Shown one piece after another: positions 16,330 to 24,043 of a stretch of DNA of 41,940 bases. Source of the DNA: Paenibacillus oceani. Its GTDB lineage: Bacteria; Bacillota; Bacilli; Paenibacillales; NBRC-103111. Location: contig NZ_JACXJA010000065.1 in NCBI RefSeq assembly GCF_014705615.1, forward strand, positions 1 through 41,940. Reading direction: 5' to 3'. Both the position numbers and the translations under genes were made by a program. The notes beneath the pieces were generated by a model. That model was not told the origin of the DNA. It ran no database searches and worked only from the letters and a program-made list of their open reading frames with translations. How positions within the stretch are numbered: the stretch's first letter is position 1; every line of letters starts with the position of its first letter.

Positions 16330-18588
16330 TTAAGAATACAGCTTTCTAAACTGTCCAGGGGTCAGCCCCTCCGATTTTTTAAATTTACGCATAAAGTTAG
16401 GGACGTCTGCATACCCTACGCTCGCAACGATATCTTTGATCGGAATATCCGTCTCTTTGAGCAAGCGCTTCACTTCCTCCATGCGCAGATGGGTAACGTA
16501 ATCGGTAAACGTATAGCCGGTCTGCTCTTTCATAAAGCGGCTGAAGTAAGAAAGCGACATTTGAAAATGATCGGATATTTTTTCCAGGTTCAGATCGTAA
16601 TCTTTGAAATTGGCCTGCACATAACTCCGAATCCGGTCGCCAAGCTCGCTGTTTTTGTTTTCTTTGTTGGCGTTCACATGGTTGCATATATCTTCAATTA
16701 AGCTGTACATGCCCGCGCCGAGCTGCTCCAGCGTCGTAAATTCAGTCAAGCCCTGGCGGTGCTCCGGCTGAATGTTCACCTGCAGCTCGTTCATCGTCCG
16801 CAGGAACGTGTTGATCAAATCAAAACACATGCAGCGCAAATAAAACAAAGACACCTGTTTGCCCCGCAAATCGTTCATCAAGCTGTCGAGCGCCGCCCCG
16901 GCCGCCACTTTGTTGCCCTGCTTCATACTCTGGACCAGACGGATCTGCTCCTCGACGGAATACCAGTCATTGCTCTCCTGCCACTGCGACAGCTCGTCGA
17001 AGAAAATAATGTCTCCTCTATGAGCCCGCATATTGTGCTCGATCGCCGCCGATGCCTCGATATAGGACCGGTTGGCCTCAAGCGGTCCGGATACCGGAGT
17101 GCCGACACCGATCGTAGGTTTGATGCCGCAGCACGCCTCGAACTGCCGGGCAATTTCCCGGGCAATGTGCCCCTGAAGCTCCCGGTTTGCTTCTTCCTCG
17201 CCGGAAAAGGCGACCAGGATGACGATGGCGTTGTCCTGAATCATCTCGACTCCGTAGCCGACCGCTTGAGGCAATTCCACTTCGCTTAATAAACGGAGCA
17301 GCTCCTCCCGGTTTTGCGTCGAGACATAGTCGTTCCCTTCCATCGATACGACGGCCACGAAGCATGTTTTTCCGGAAATCGCCAGATTTTCCCGCTCCAT
17401 AAAAGTGTCGACTTCGCCAGCATCGCGCAGCGCGCCCCTCAGCAGCTTGACGAAAAACTGCTCACGCACGATCGGACGCTGCTCATCGATCTGTTCCATC
17501 AAATCTTTAGTCGCCTGCACCGTATCGCGGATCAAATCAAGCTCATTGCCGCGCCGCTCCCCGCTTCCTTGCAGCCGTCCAGCCAGCGGACGCACATGCT
17601 CGGCGATATGGCGAATCGGCCGGTATTGTCTTGTAGAGAGCAGCACCGCCGTGGCGATCCCGAAAGCGACGACAGCAAGGCAGATGAGAACGATAAAGGT
17701 ACGCATCTCCAGCACGCGCCCGAGAAACTGGCTTGTCGGCATAACGATGACATACGACCAGCCGCTTACCTCGGACTTGACCTTCATCAGCGAGTAGCGC
17801 TCGTTATCGTAAGAGACGTCATGGACGCCTTCTCCGTCGTTAGCCTCGGACAGCTTGGCCGCTTCGGCATCGGTCAGCTTGATCTCACGGCTGCGCGAAG
17901 CGATGATTCGGCCTTCTGTATCGGATACGTATACGCTTCCGTTAAAATCGCCGAGAATCGGTCCGACCAGATCGGTCATCATCGACTCGCGGATCAGAAA
18001 AAGAACCGTCGCATAAGGCGACTGGCTGTTGCGCGGAATCGGGAACATATAGGTCAGCACGTTTTGCGCGTTCTCGCTTCCCGACAACTGGGCTTGAGCC
18101 CGGCGGATCGCGGGAAAGCGGGTTTCGTTCAGCTGCGCGCCCAATCGGGCTCCGTCCAGATCGGTGAACCGGTATACTTGCTTCGTAAACGTATCCAGCG
18201 AATTCATGCCGCTTGAGGAGTAGAGCCGTTCATCCCCGTGAAAATAAAGGGCCAGATCGTCGACGATCGTATTGTTGGCCTTATACTTGCCCAGCTCCTC
18301 GATCGCTTCAATTTCTTTATATATGCCGTTTTTCACCATAAATGGGGTCAAACGGGTATCGATCGATATTCGGGACGCCGTGTTGTCCAATCCGCGCGCG
18401 ATCAGGTCGAACGTATTCATAACCTGTGTCAGCTTATACAGGCTGGACGACTCGGTTTCGCTCTTAAAACGGACAACGGCGTTATAGTAGACGACGCTGC
18501 TAAGGACGATAAACGGGATCGCGAAAATGAGCACATGCGACAATAAAATTTGCTTGAATAAACGGGAGCGCTTTCCGCTTTGTTTCAC
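16330..18588 (-). CDS. Membrane-anchored AraC-family sensor/regulator
   Basis: A 752-residue one-component regulator. Membrane helix 1 is at about 10-32, an extracellular Cache-like sensor region at about 33-290, and helix 2 at about 293-316 (FIVLICLAVVAFGIATAVLL). A cytoplasmic linker and a C-terminal AraC/XylS double helix-turn-helix over the last 100 residues follow, ending in the typical GYADVPNFMRKFKKSEGLTP block. Such proteins in Paenibacillus usually sit beside and control CUT1 sugar transporter operons. The glycan operon starts about 1 kb downstream and is the likely target. The start is GTG with an AAAGGAGGA site. No partner kinase or response regulator is present. Confidence 0.9.
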   Translation of the reverse strand: MKQSGKRSRLFKQILLSHVLIFAIPFIVLSSVVYYNAVVRFKSETESSSLYKLTQVMNTFDLIARGLDNTASRISIDTRLTPFMVKNGIYKEIEAIEELGKYKANNTIVDDLALYFHGDERLYSSSGMNSLDTFTKQVYRFTDLDGARLGAQLNETRFPAIRRAQAQLSGSENAQNVLTYMFPIPRNSQSPYATVLFLIRESMMTDLVGPILGDFNGSVYVSDTEGRIIASRSREIKLTDAEAAKLSEANDGEGVHDVSYDNERYSLMKVKSEVSGWSYVIVMPTSQFLGRVLEMRTFIVLICLAVVAFGIATAVLLSTRQYRPIRHIAEHVRPLAGRLQGSGERRGNELDLIRDTVQATKDLMEQIDEQRPIVREQFFVKLLRGALRDAGEVDTFMERENLAISGKTCFVAVVSMEGNDYVSTQNREELLRLLSEVELPQAVGYGVEMIQDNAIVILVAFSGEEEANRELQGHIAREIARQFEACCGIKPTIGVGTPVSGPLEANRSYIEASAAIEHNMRAHRGDIIFFDELSQWQESNDWYSVEEQIRLVQSMKQGNKVAAGAALDSLMNDLRGKQVSLFYLRCMCFDLINTFLRTMNELQVNIQPEHRQGLTEFTTLEQLGAGMYSLIEDICNHVNANKENKNSELGDRIRSYVQANFKDYDLNLEKISDHFQMSLSYFSRFMKEQTGYTFTDYVTHLRMEEVKRLLKETDIPIKDIVASVGYADVPNFMRKFKKSEGLTPGQFRKLYS

Positions 18589-18783
18589 CGGGTTGTCCTC
18601 CTTTCGCGGTCAGTCGTCGTAGGTTCATTATAAGCAAAAAAGTTCTCTTCGTACAATCGGACGCCCGGCGGCCAGGTTATCCGGCAATGGACGCCGAGCG
18701 GATCGCCTCTAATGAAACGGAGGTAGAACGGTTATTAACGAAACGCGATTTGTCCGCCGCTGGCGTTGTCAGTAATAGCCGGT

Positions 18784-18838
18784 AAAAAAGCCCGAAATCC
18801 CTTCCCTCTCGTTTTGTTGGAGGAAAGGGATTTGGCTT
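18784..18838 (-). terminator. Rho-independent terminator of sigma-54 regulator gene
   Basis: On the minus strand AAATCCCTTTCCTCC pairs with GGGAAGGGATTT around an AACAAAACG loop. An outer GCC/GGC closure and TTTTTT follow. It lies about 50 bases past the stop of the sigma-54 activator gene. Confidence 0.85.
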
Positions 18839-18883
18839 GTGGGACGCGTTTCCAGCCGTATTCGCCGGATGGCAGACCATCTG

Positions 18884-20452
18884 TTACAACCCGTACTCGC
18901 CGCGCTTTTTATAAAAACTCGACTTGCCCATACCGAGCCTTCGGGCAGCCGCCTGGCTGTCGCCGTTCTCGAGCCGGAGCGCCCCGGCGATCAGCTCCTT
19001 CTCCAGTCTCCGTACCTGTTCCTTCAACGGCTCCTGTTCCCTGTAAGCCGGGGAAGCTTCCGCGTTGTCCGGCGCCGCGCCCGACGTTACTCCTTGCGCG
19101 GATACGATCCTCCCCGGATCGCCATCCTTCTCCTGGATCTCCGCCGCCCGTATCCCGCCTTCTTCCGATTCGGATCTCCCGGTTGCCGGAGCACCGTCAG
19201 CCCCGTGCGCGAACGGAGGCAGGCCGAGATCCTCTTCCCGGATAACCGAGCCTTCCATGAACAGCAGCGCCCGTTCCAGCACGTTGCTCAGCTCCCGGAC
19301 GTTGCCCGGCCAATCGCAGCTTTGCAGCCTTCTTATCGCTGCGGCGTCGGCCTGCACCGTATGGAGTCCGTTGTCCCGCGCCAGCTTTTTCAGGATAAAT
19401 TCGGCCAGTACCGGTATGTCTTCCTTTCGCTCGCGCAGCGGGGGAAGCCGCAGCTCAATCACGTGGAGCCGGTAATACAAGTCCCGCCTGAACTTGCCCT
19501 GTTCGACCAGACGGGCCAGATTTTGATTCGTTGCGGCTACAATTCGGACGTCCACCGGTTCGGGGTAGGCCGCTCCTACCGGCTCAATCTCCTTCTCCTG
19601 CAAGACGCGAAGCAGCTTCGCCTGCAGCTGGAGCGGCATATCGCCGATCTCGTCCAGGAACAGGGTGCCTTTATGAGCCAGCGCAAACTTCCCTTTTTTG
19701 CCCGACTTAACGGCGCCGGTAAACGCGCCTTCCTTATAGCCGAACAGCTCCGACTCGAACAGCGGCTCCGGTACGGCAGCGCAATTAACCGTAATAAACG
19801 GGCCGGAGTAGCGGGAGCTTTCCCGGTGAATCGCATGCGCGAACAGTTCTTTCCCGGTTCCGCTCTCGCCGGTAATCAGCACCGCCCCGTTCGTCTTCGC
19901 CGCCTTAACCGCCATCGCTTTCACGGACCGCATCGGTTCGCCGTCCCCGATAATGTGCGACATACCGTATTTCGCCGAAGCGGCGCTTTTCCCTTTATCG
20001 GCCGGCTGATGGAGCTGTTTGCGGATTTCCTTGAACCGGGTGTTCATCTGAAACAAATTATCAAGATCCTGGAACACGACTTTGCCCGCTACTGCGATCA
20101 CGTTCCCGGCCTGGTCGCGAATCGGAATCCGCGTCGCGATCATCCACCGCCCCTTCACGAGCTGCAGGTCGGCGATTTCCGCCTTGCCGGTCTTGGCCAC
20201 GATATGCATCCGGGTATTCTCGATGACGTCCGCCACCGGCTTGCCGATCACGTCGGCCGCCCGCACTCCGAGCAGCGTCGCATACGTGTCGTTCAGCGTC
20301 AAAATCCGGCCCTCGCGATCACAGATGACGAGCCCTTCGTATGCGTTTTCCAGCGCCACTTTGTAGAGCCGCAGCTCCTGCGCCGCGCGGTCTCTCTCCC
20401 GGGCCGACTGCTTCAGCAACTGGGAAACCCAGCCGCCCTTCGATATTCTCAT
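18884..20452 (-). CDS. Sigma-54-dependent transcriptional activator (PAS, AAA+, Fis HTH)
   Basis: A 522-residue enhancer-binding protein. An N-terminal PAS domain (about 25-135) senses an unknown signal. The AAA+ domain has Walker A GESGTGKE (195-202), the sigma-54 contact loop GAFTGA (242-247), Walker B LFLDEIGDM (about 265-272) and the DWPGNVREL motif. The C-terminal Fis-type helix-turn-helix reads SQAAARRLGMGKSSFYKKR. Between them lies a low-complexity linker of about 70 residues. The frame is open for 18 more codons upstream, but an AGGAGAA site fixes the ATG at 20452. No metabolic operon adjoins it; repeats lie upstream and the AraC sensor gene downstream. Its target is therefore not visible. 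Confidence 0.93.
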   Translation of the reverse strand: MRISKGGWVSQLLKQSARERDRAAQELRLYKVALENAYEGLVICDREGRILTLNDTYATLLGVRAADVIGKPVADVIENTRMHIVAKTGKAEIADLQLVKGRWMIATRIPIRDQAGNVIAVAGKVVFQDLDNLFQMNTRFKEIRKQLHQPADKGKSAASAKYGMSHIIGDGEPMRSVKAMAVKAAKTNGAVLITGESGTGKELFAHAIHRESSRYSGPFITVNCAAVPEPLFESELFGYKEGAFTGAVKSGKKGKFALAHKGTLFLDEIGDMPLQLQAKLLRVLQEKEIEPVGAAYPEPVDVRIVAATNQNLARLVEQGKFRRDLYYRLHVIELRLPPLRERKEDIPVLAEFILKKLARDNGLHTVQADAAAIRRLQSCDWPGNVRELSNVLERALLFMEGSVIREEDLGLPPFAHGADGAPATGRSESEEGGIRAAEIQEKDGDPGRIVSAQGVTSGAAPDNAEASPAYREQEPLKEQVRRLEKELIAGALRLENGDSQAAARRLGMGKSSFYKKRGEYGL

Positions 20453-20548
20453 CGCTTCTTCTCCTGCCGGAAGATAATAGGTATTGCTCGCCCGCACGAA
20501 AGGCAAGGCTTGTCCGCAGCCATTCGGAAAGAGGGAGTTACTGTTACT

Positions 20549-20886
20549 GGGCGGATAGACAGGCGGTGCTAAGCGGATAAGCGCTTGCTCGGCAGATAGG
20601 AGGTTGCCGAATGAATTAGAGCTGGCTTGGGCGGACAGGAGGTTGCTGAGCGAATAAGAGCTCGCTGGGCGGACAAGGGTTGCTGAGCGAATAAGAGCTC
20701 GCTGGCGGACAAGGGTTGCTGAGTGGAATAAGGCTCGCTGGCGGATAGGAGGTCGCTGAGTGGAATAGGAGCTCGCTGGCGGATAGGAGGTTGCTGAGTG
20801 GAATAAGAGCTCGCTGGCGGATAGGAGGTTGCTGAATGGAATAAGAGCTCGCTGGCGGATAGGAGGTTGCTGAGCGAATAAGAGCT
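20549..20886. repeat. About nine imperfect tandem copies of a 38-bp unit
   Basis: The unit on the plus strand reads GGCGGATAGGAGGTTGCTGA followed by GTGGAATAAGAGCTCGCT, with two main variants (GGATAGGAGG and GGACAAGGG). The AATAAGAGCTC part resembles the palindromes at 32046 and 41785. Two more copies occur at 21411-21471. The array lies just upstream of the sigma-54 regulator start, so it may overlap its promoter. Confidence 0.85.
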
Positions 20887-21080
20887 TTTGGGGACCGTTA
20901 TTTCTTGAAAAAACGGCAATCCGAGCAAATTAAAGGATGTTTGGGACTCTTATATCGAGGCCAGTCAGCCCTTTTCGCTTATATAGCCCGAAATAACGGC
21001 CCCAAACATCACTTATTTACTCCAGGACGGGCGAATGGTGAAAAATAAGAGTCCCAAAAGACTGCTAATTCGCGCTAAAG
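20880..21080. repeat. Structured intergenic element, copy 1
   Basis: GGGGACCGTTATTTC (20890-20904) pairs with GAAATAACGGCCCC (20990-21003). GATGTTTGGGACTCTTAT (20936-20953) can pair with CCCAAACATC (21001-21010) or with ATAAGAGTCCCAAA (21045-21058). The pairings are interleaved and mutually exclusive in part. An almost identical copy lies at 21464-21674. Confidence 0.8.
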
Positions 21081-21409
21081 TTCGCCCAACCACCCCATCA
21101 CGTCCAGCAACAACGCCCGCTTACCTCTTATCACGCCAAATCAAGCTCAGTTACATCTAATGTTACTCCTAGTACGCCAAATCACGCCCAACTACCTCTA
21201 AAGGTTACGCCTAGTACACCCAGTCACGTCGAGCAACAACGTCCGCTTACCTCTCATCACGTCAAATCAAGCTCAGTTACATCTAATGTTACTCCTAGTA
21301 CGCCAAATCACGCCCAACTACCTCTAATGTTACTCCTAGTACGCCCAGTCACGTCGAACAACAACGTCCGCTTACCCCTCATCGCGTCATATCACGCTCA
21401 TTTGGTGGA
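21081..21409. repeat. Degenerate repeat block with about 125-bp period
   Basis: Words such as CCGCTTACCTC recur at 21117, 21243 and 21368, spaced 126 and 125 bases apart. Shared words (CATCTAATGTTACTCC, CACGCCCA) tie this block to the 83-bp array further on. No open frame or gene feature was found. Confidence 0.75.
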
Positions 21410-21463
21410 CAAGGGTTGCTGAGTGGAATAAGGCTCGCTGGCGGATAGGAGGTTGCTGAGCGG

Positions 21464-21674
21464 ATAAGAGCTTTTTGGGACCGTTATTTCTTGGAAATTC
21501 GGCAGTCTGAGCAAATTAAAGGATGTTTGGGACTCTTATATCGAGGCCAGTCAGCCCTTTTCGCTTATATAGCCCGAAATAACGGCCCCAAACATCCCTT
21601 ATTTACTCCAGGACGGGCGATTGGTGGGAAATAGGAGTCCCAAAAGACTTCTAATTCGCACTAAAGTTACGCCC
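21464..21674. repeat. Structured intergenic element, copy 2
   Basis: A near copy of 20880-21080 with the same arms (GACCGTTATTTC, GATGTTTGGGACTCTTAT, GAAATAACGGCCCC, GGAGTCCCAAAAGAC). Most differences fall in loops. It is preceded by two copies of the 38-bp repeat and followed by the 83-bp array, so the whole composite block appears duplicated. Confidence 0.8.
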
Positions 21675-21701
21675 AACCACCCAATCACGTCCAACTACCG
21701 T

Positions 21702-22117
21702 CCAATTACCCCTCATCGCGTCATGTCACGCCCAGCTACATCTAATGTTACTCCTGCACACGCCTAACCACGTCCAACTACCGGCCAATTACCCCTCATC
21801 ACGTCATGTCACGCCCAGCTACATCTAATGTTACTCCTACATACGCCTAACCACGTCCAGCAACCGTCCAAATACCCCTCATCACGTCATGTCACGCCCA
21901 GCTACATCTAATGTTACTCCTACATACGCCTAATCACGTCCAGCAACCGTCCAATTACCCCTCATCGCGTCATGTCACGCCCAGCTACATCTAATGTTAC
22001 TCCTGCATACGCCTAACCACGTCCAGCAACCGTCCAATTACCCCACATCGCGTTATATCACGCCAAGCTACATCTAATGTTACTCCTATGACATCCAGTC
22101 ACGTCAACCGCGCCTCG
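21702..22117. repeat. Five tandem copies of an 83-bp repeat
   Basis: CCAATTACCCC or a one-base variant starts at 21702, 21785, 21868, 21951 and 22034, exactly 83 bases apart each time. Each unit continues TCATCACGTCATGTCACGCC, then CAGCTACATCTAATGTTACTCC and a CACGTCC tail. Copies differ by a few bases. There are no unique spacers, so it is not a CRISPR. It ends about 40 bases past the 3' end of the ABC exporter gene. Confidence 0.9.
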
Positions 22118-22159
22118 GCGATCCAGCTTCTCGCGCCGCGTCACGCCTAATCAGCGTCC

Positions 22160-24043
22160 CTAGCTGGTCCCCTCGATATTTTTGAATTGATTGTGGAACA
22201 TCCGCGAATAAGCGCCCTGCTCCCGGATCAACACGTCGTGGCTGCCCTTCTCCGCGATCTCGCCGCGGTCCACGACCATGATCGTATCCGCGTCTCGGAT
22301 CGTATTCAGCCTGTGCGCGATGATGAAGCTGGTCCTTCCTTGCAGCATATGGAGCAGCGCTTCCTGGATATGCAACTCCGTCCGGGTGTCGATGCTGCTC
22401 GTCGCCTCGTCGAGAATGAGGATCGACGGCTCCGCCAGCATCACTCTCGCGATGGCAAGCAGCTGACGCTGGCCCTGGCTTAAATTGCCGCCGTTCTCGG
22501 TCAGCATCGTATCGTATTTGTTCGGCAGCTTGCGGATGAAGACGTCGGCGTTCGCCATAGCCGCCGCCCGTGTCATCTCCTCTTCGGTCGCGTCCGGCTT
22601 GCCGTATTTGATATTCTCCCGGATCGTCCCCGAGAACAGATACGTATCCTGCAGCACGATGCCGAAGCAGCGGCGCAGGCTGTCCCTCGTATACGTCCGG
22701 ATATCCCGGCCGTCGATATAGATCGTGCCGCCCGTCACATCGTAAAACCGCGTCAGCAGGTTGACGACCGTCGTCTTCCCCGCTCCCGTCGGCCCGACGA
22801 GCGCCGTGCTGCTGCCCTCGGGAACGTCGAAGCTGACCTCTTTCAGGATCGGAACGTCGGGCCGGTAGCCGAAGCTGACATTTTCAAAAACGACATGTCC
22901 CTTCGGATTCGTCAAGACGACCGCACCCAGCCGGTCCTCGGTCTCCTCGGTCTCCTCGAGCACCTCAAATGCGCGTTCTGCGCCCGCTACCCCGGACTGC
23001 AGCACGTTGTACAAGTTCGCCAGCTCGTTCAGCGGACGTACGAACTGGCGGGAATAGCTGAGGAAGCTGGCGATAATCCCTACCGTAATATCTCCCTGTA
23101 CGGCGAGAATTCCGCCGACGATCGCCACGGCCGCGAACCCGATATTGCTGATGACGCTGAGCAGGGGCATCATAAAGCCGGACCAGATTTGCGCCTTTAA
23201 CCCCGCTTCGTACAGCTTGGCGTTCACCTTATCGAACTCTTCAACCGAACGCTGTTCGCGATTAAACGCCTTTACGACCTGCAGGCCGGATACCGTTTCT
23301 TCGATATGTCCGTTCAGCTTGCCGAGCTGGGCCTGCTGTTCCTTGAACAATACGCTCGTTTTTTTCGTAATCGTGCGGGCGAGCATGTACACAAGCGGCA
23401 CCGTGATCAGACTCGCGAGCGTGAGGATCGGGCTCAGCACGAGCATCATCGTCAGCGAGCCGACAATCGCGATCGAACCGGACATCAGCTGCGCCGTCGA
23501 CTGCGAGATCGTATTACTGACGTTGTCGATGTCGTTGGACATCCGGCTCATCACTTCGCCGCTCGGCCGCGAATCGAAAAAGGCCAGCGGAAGCTTCTGC
23601 AGCTTGCGGAACATCGCGCCCCGGAGCTTCATCACGATTCGCTGAGAGACGCCTGCCATCATCCAGCCTTGGAACAAGGTGAGCAGTCCGTCCATGACGT
23701 ATGCGGCGATCATCGCAAGCAGAATGACTTGCAGCACGGAGAAATCCACAGCGCCGACAGAAACCGTCATCGTGTCGATCGACAGCCCGATCAAGTAAGG
23801 TCCGGCCAGCCCGATCCCGGCATTGATCAGCAAAAAGACGAAAATGACCGTCAGCAGCTTCCGTTCCCCGCCGAGGTACTTCCACAGTTTCGCCATCGTC
23901 GCTTTGAAGTTTTTCGGCTTTAAGACCGGTCCTCGACCCCGCGCCCCGAATCCCCCGGCCCCCGGATGCCGGCCGGGCACCGGCGGCATCGCCAGATCGG
24001 CCTGGCTTCGCTGTTCATCCGTCCGTTCATTCGGCTTGGACAT
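22160..24043 (-). CDS. ABC exporter half-transporter with consensus catalytic Walker B (YfiC/TM288 type)
   Basis: A 627-residue type IV exporter half. A proline/glycine-rich N-terminal tail is followed by six membrane helices and an ATPase domain with Walker A GPTGAGKT, signature LSQGQ and Walker B ILILDEATSSID. The catalytic glutamate is present, but the signature has Gln in place of the first Gly. This is the pattern expected of the partner of a degenerate half-transporter, which is the gene directly upstream. The open frame extends 43 codons upstream, but a GGAGGTG site precedes the ATG at 24043. The gene overlaps the upstream one by 17 bases, which suggests translational coupling. Substrates of the family are mostly drugs, lipids or peptides; none can be named here. 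Confidence 0.92.
   Translation of the reverse strand: MSKPNERTDEQRSQADLAMPPVPGRHPGAGGFGARGRGPVLKPKNFKATMAKLWKYLGGERKLLTVIFVFLLINAGIGLAGPYLIGLSIDTMTVSVGAVDFSVLQVILLAMIAAYVMDGLLTLFQGWMMAGVSQRIVMKLRGAMFRKLQKLPLAFFDSRPSGEVMSRMSNDIDNVSNTISQSTAQLMSGSIAIVGSLTMMLVLSPILTLASLITVPLVYMLARTITKKTSVLFKEQQAQLGKLNGHIEETVSGLQVVKAFNREQRSVEEFDKVNAKLYEAGLKAQIWSGFMMPLLSVISNIGFAAVAIVGGILAVQGDITVGIIASFLSYSRQFVRPLNELANLYNVLQSGVAGAERAFEVLEETEETEDRLGAVVLTNPKGHVVFENVSFGYRPDVPILKEVSFDVPEGSSTALVGPTGAGKTTVVNLLTRFYDVTGGTIYIDGRDIRTYTRDSLRRCFGIVLQDTYLFSGTIRENIKYGKPDATEEEMTRAAAMANADVFIRKLPNKYDTMLTENGGNLSQGQRQLLAIARVMLAEPSILILDEATSSIDTRTELHIQEALLHMLQGRTSFIIAHRLNTIRDADTIMVVDRGEIAEKGSHDVLIREQGAYSRMFHNQFKNIEGTS

Noticed and set aside
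20569-20928. 119-residue minus-strand open frame
   Set aside because: It is a low-complexity translation of the 38-bp tandem array.
21081-22117. Possible CRISPR array
   Set aside because: The units are fully repeated with no unique spacers, and there are no cas genes nearby.
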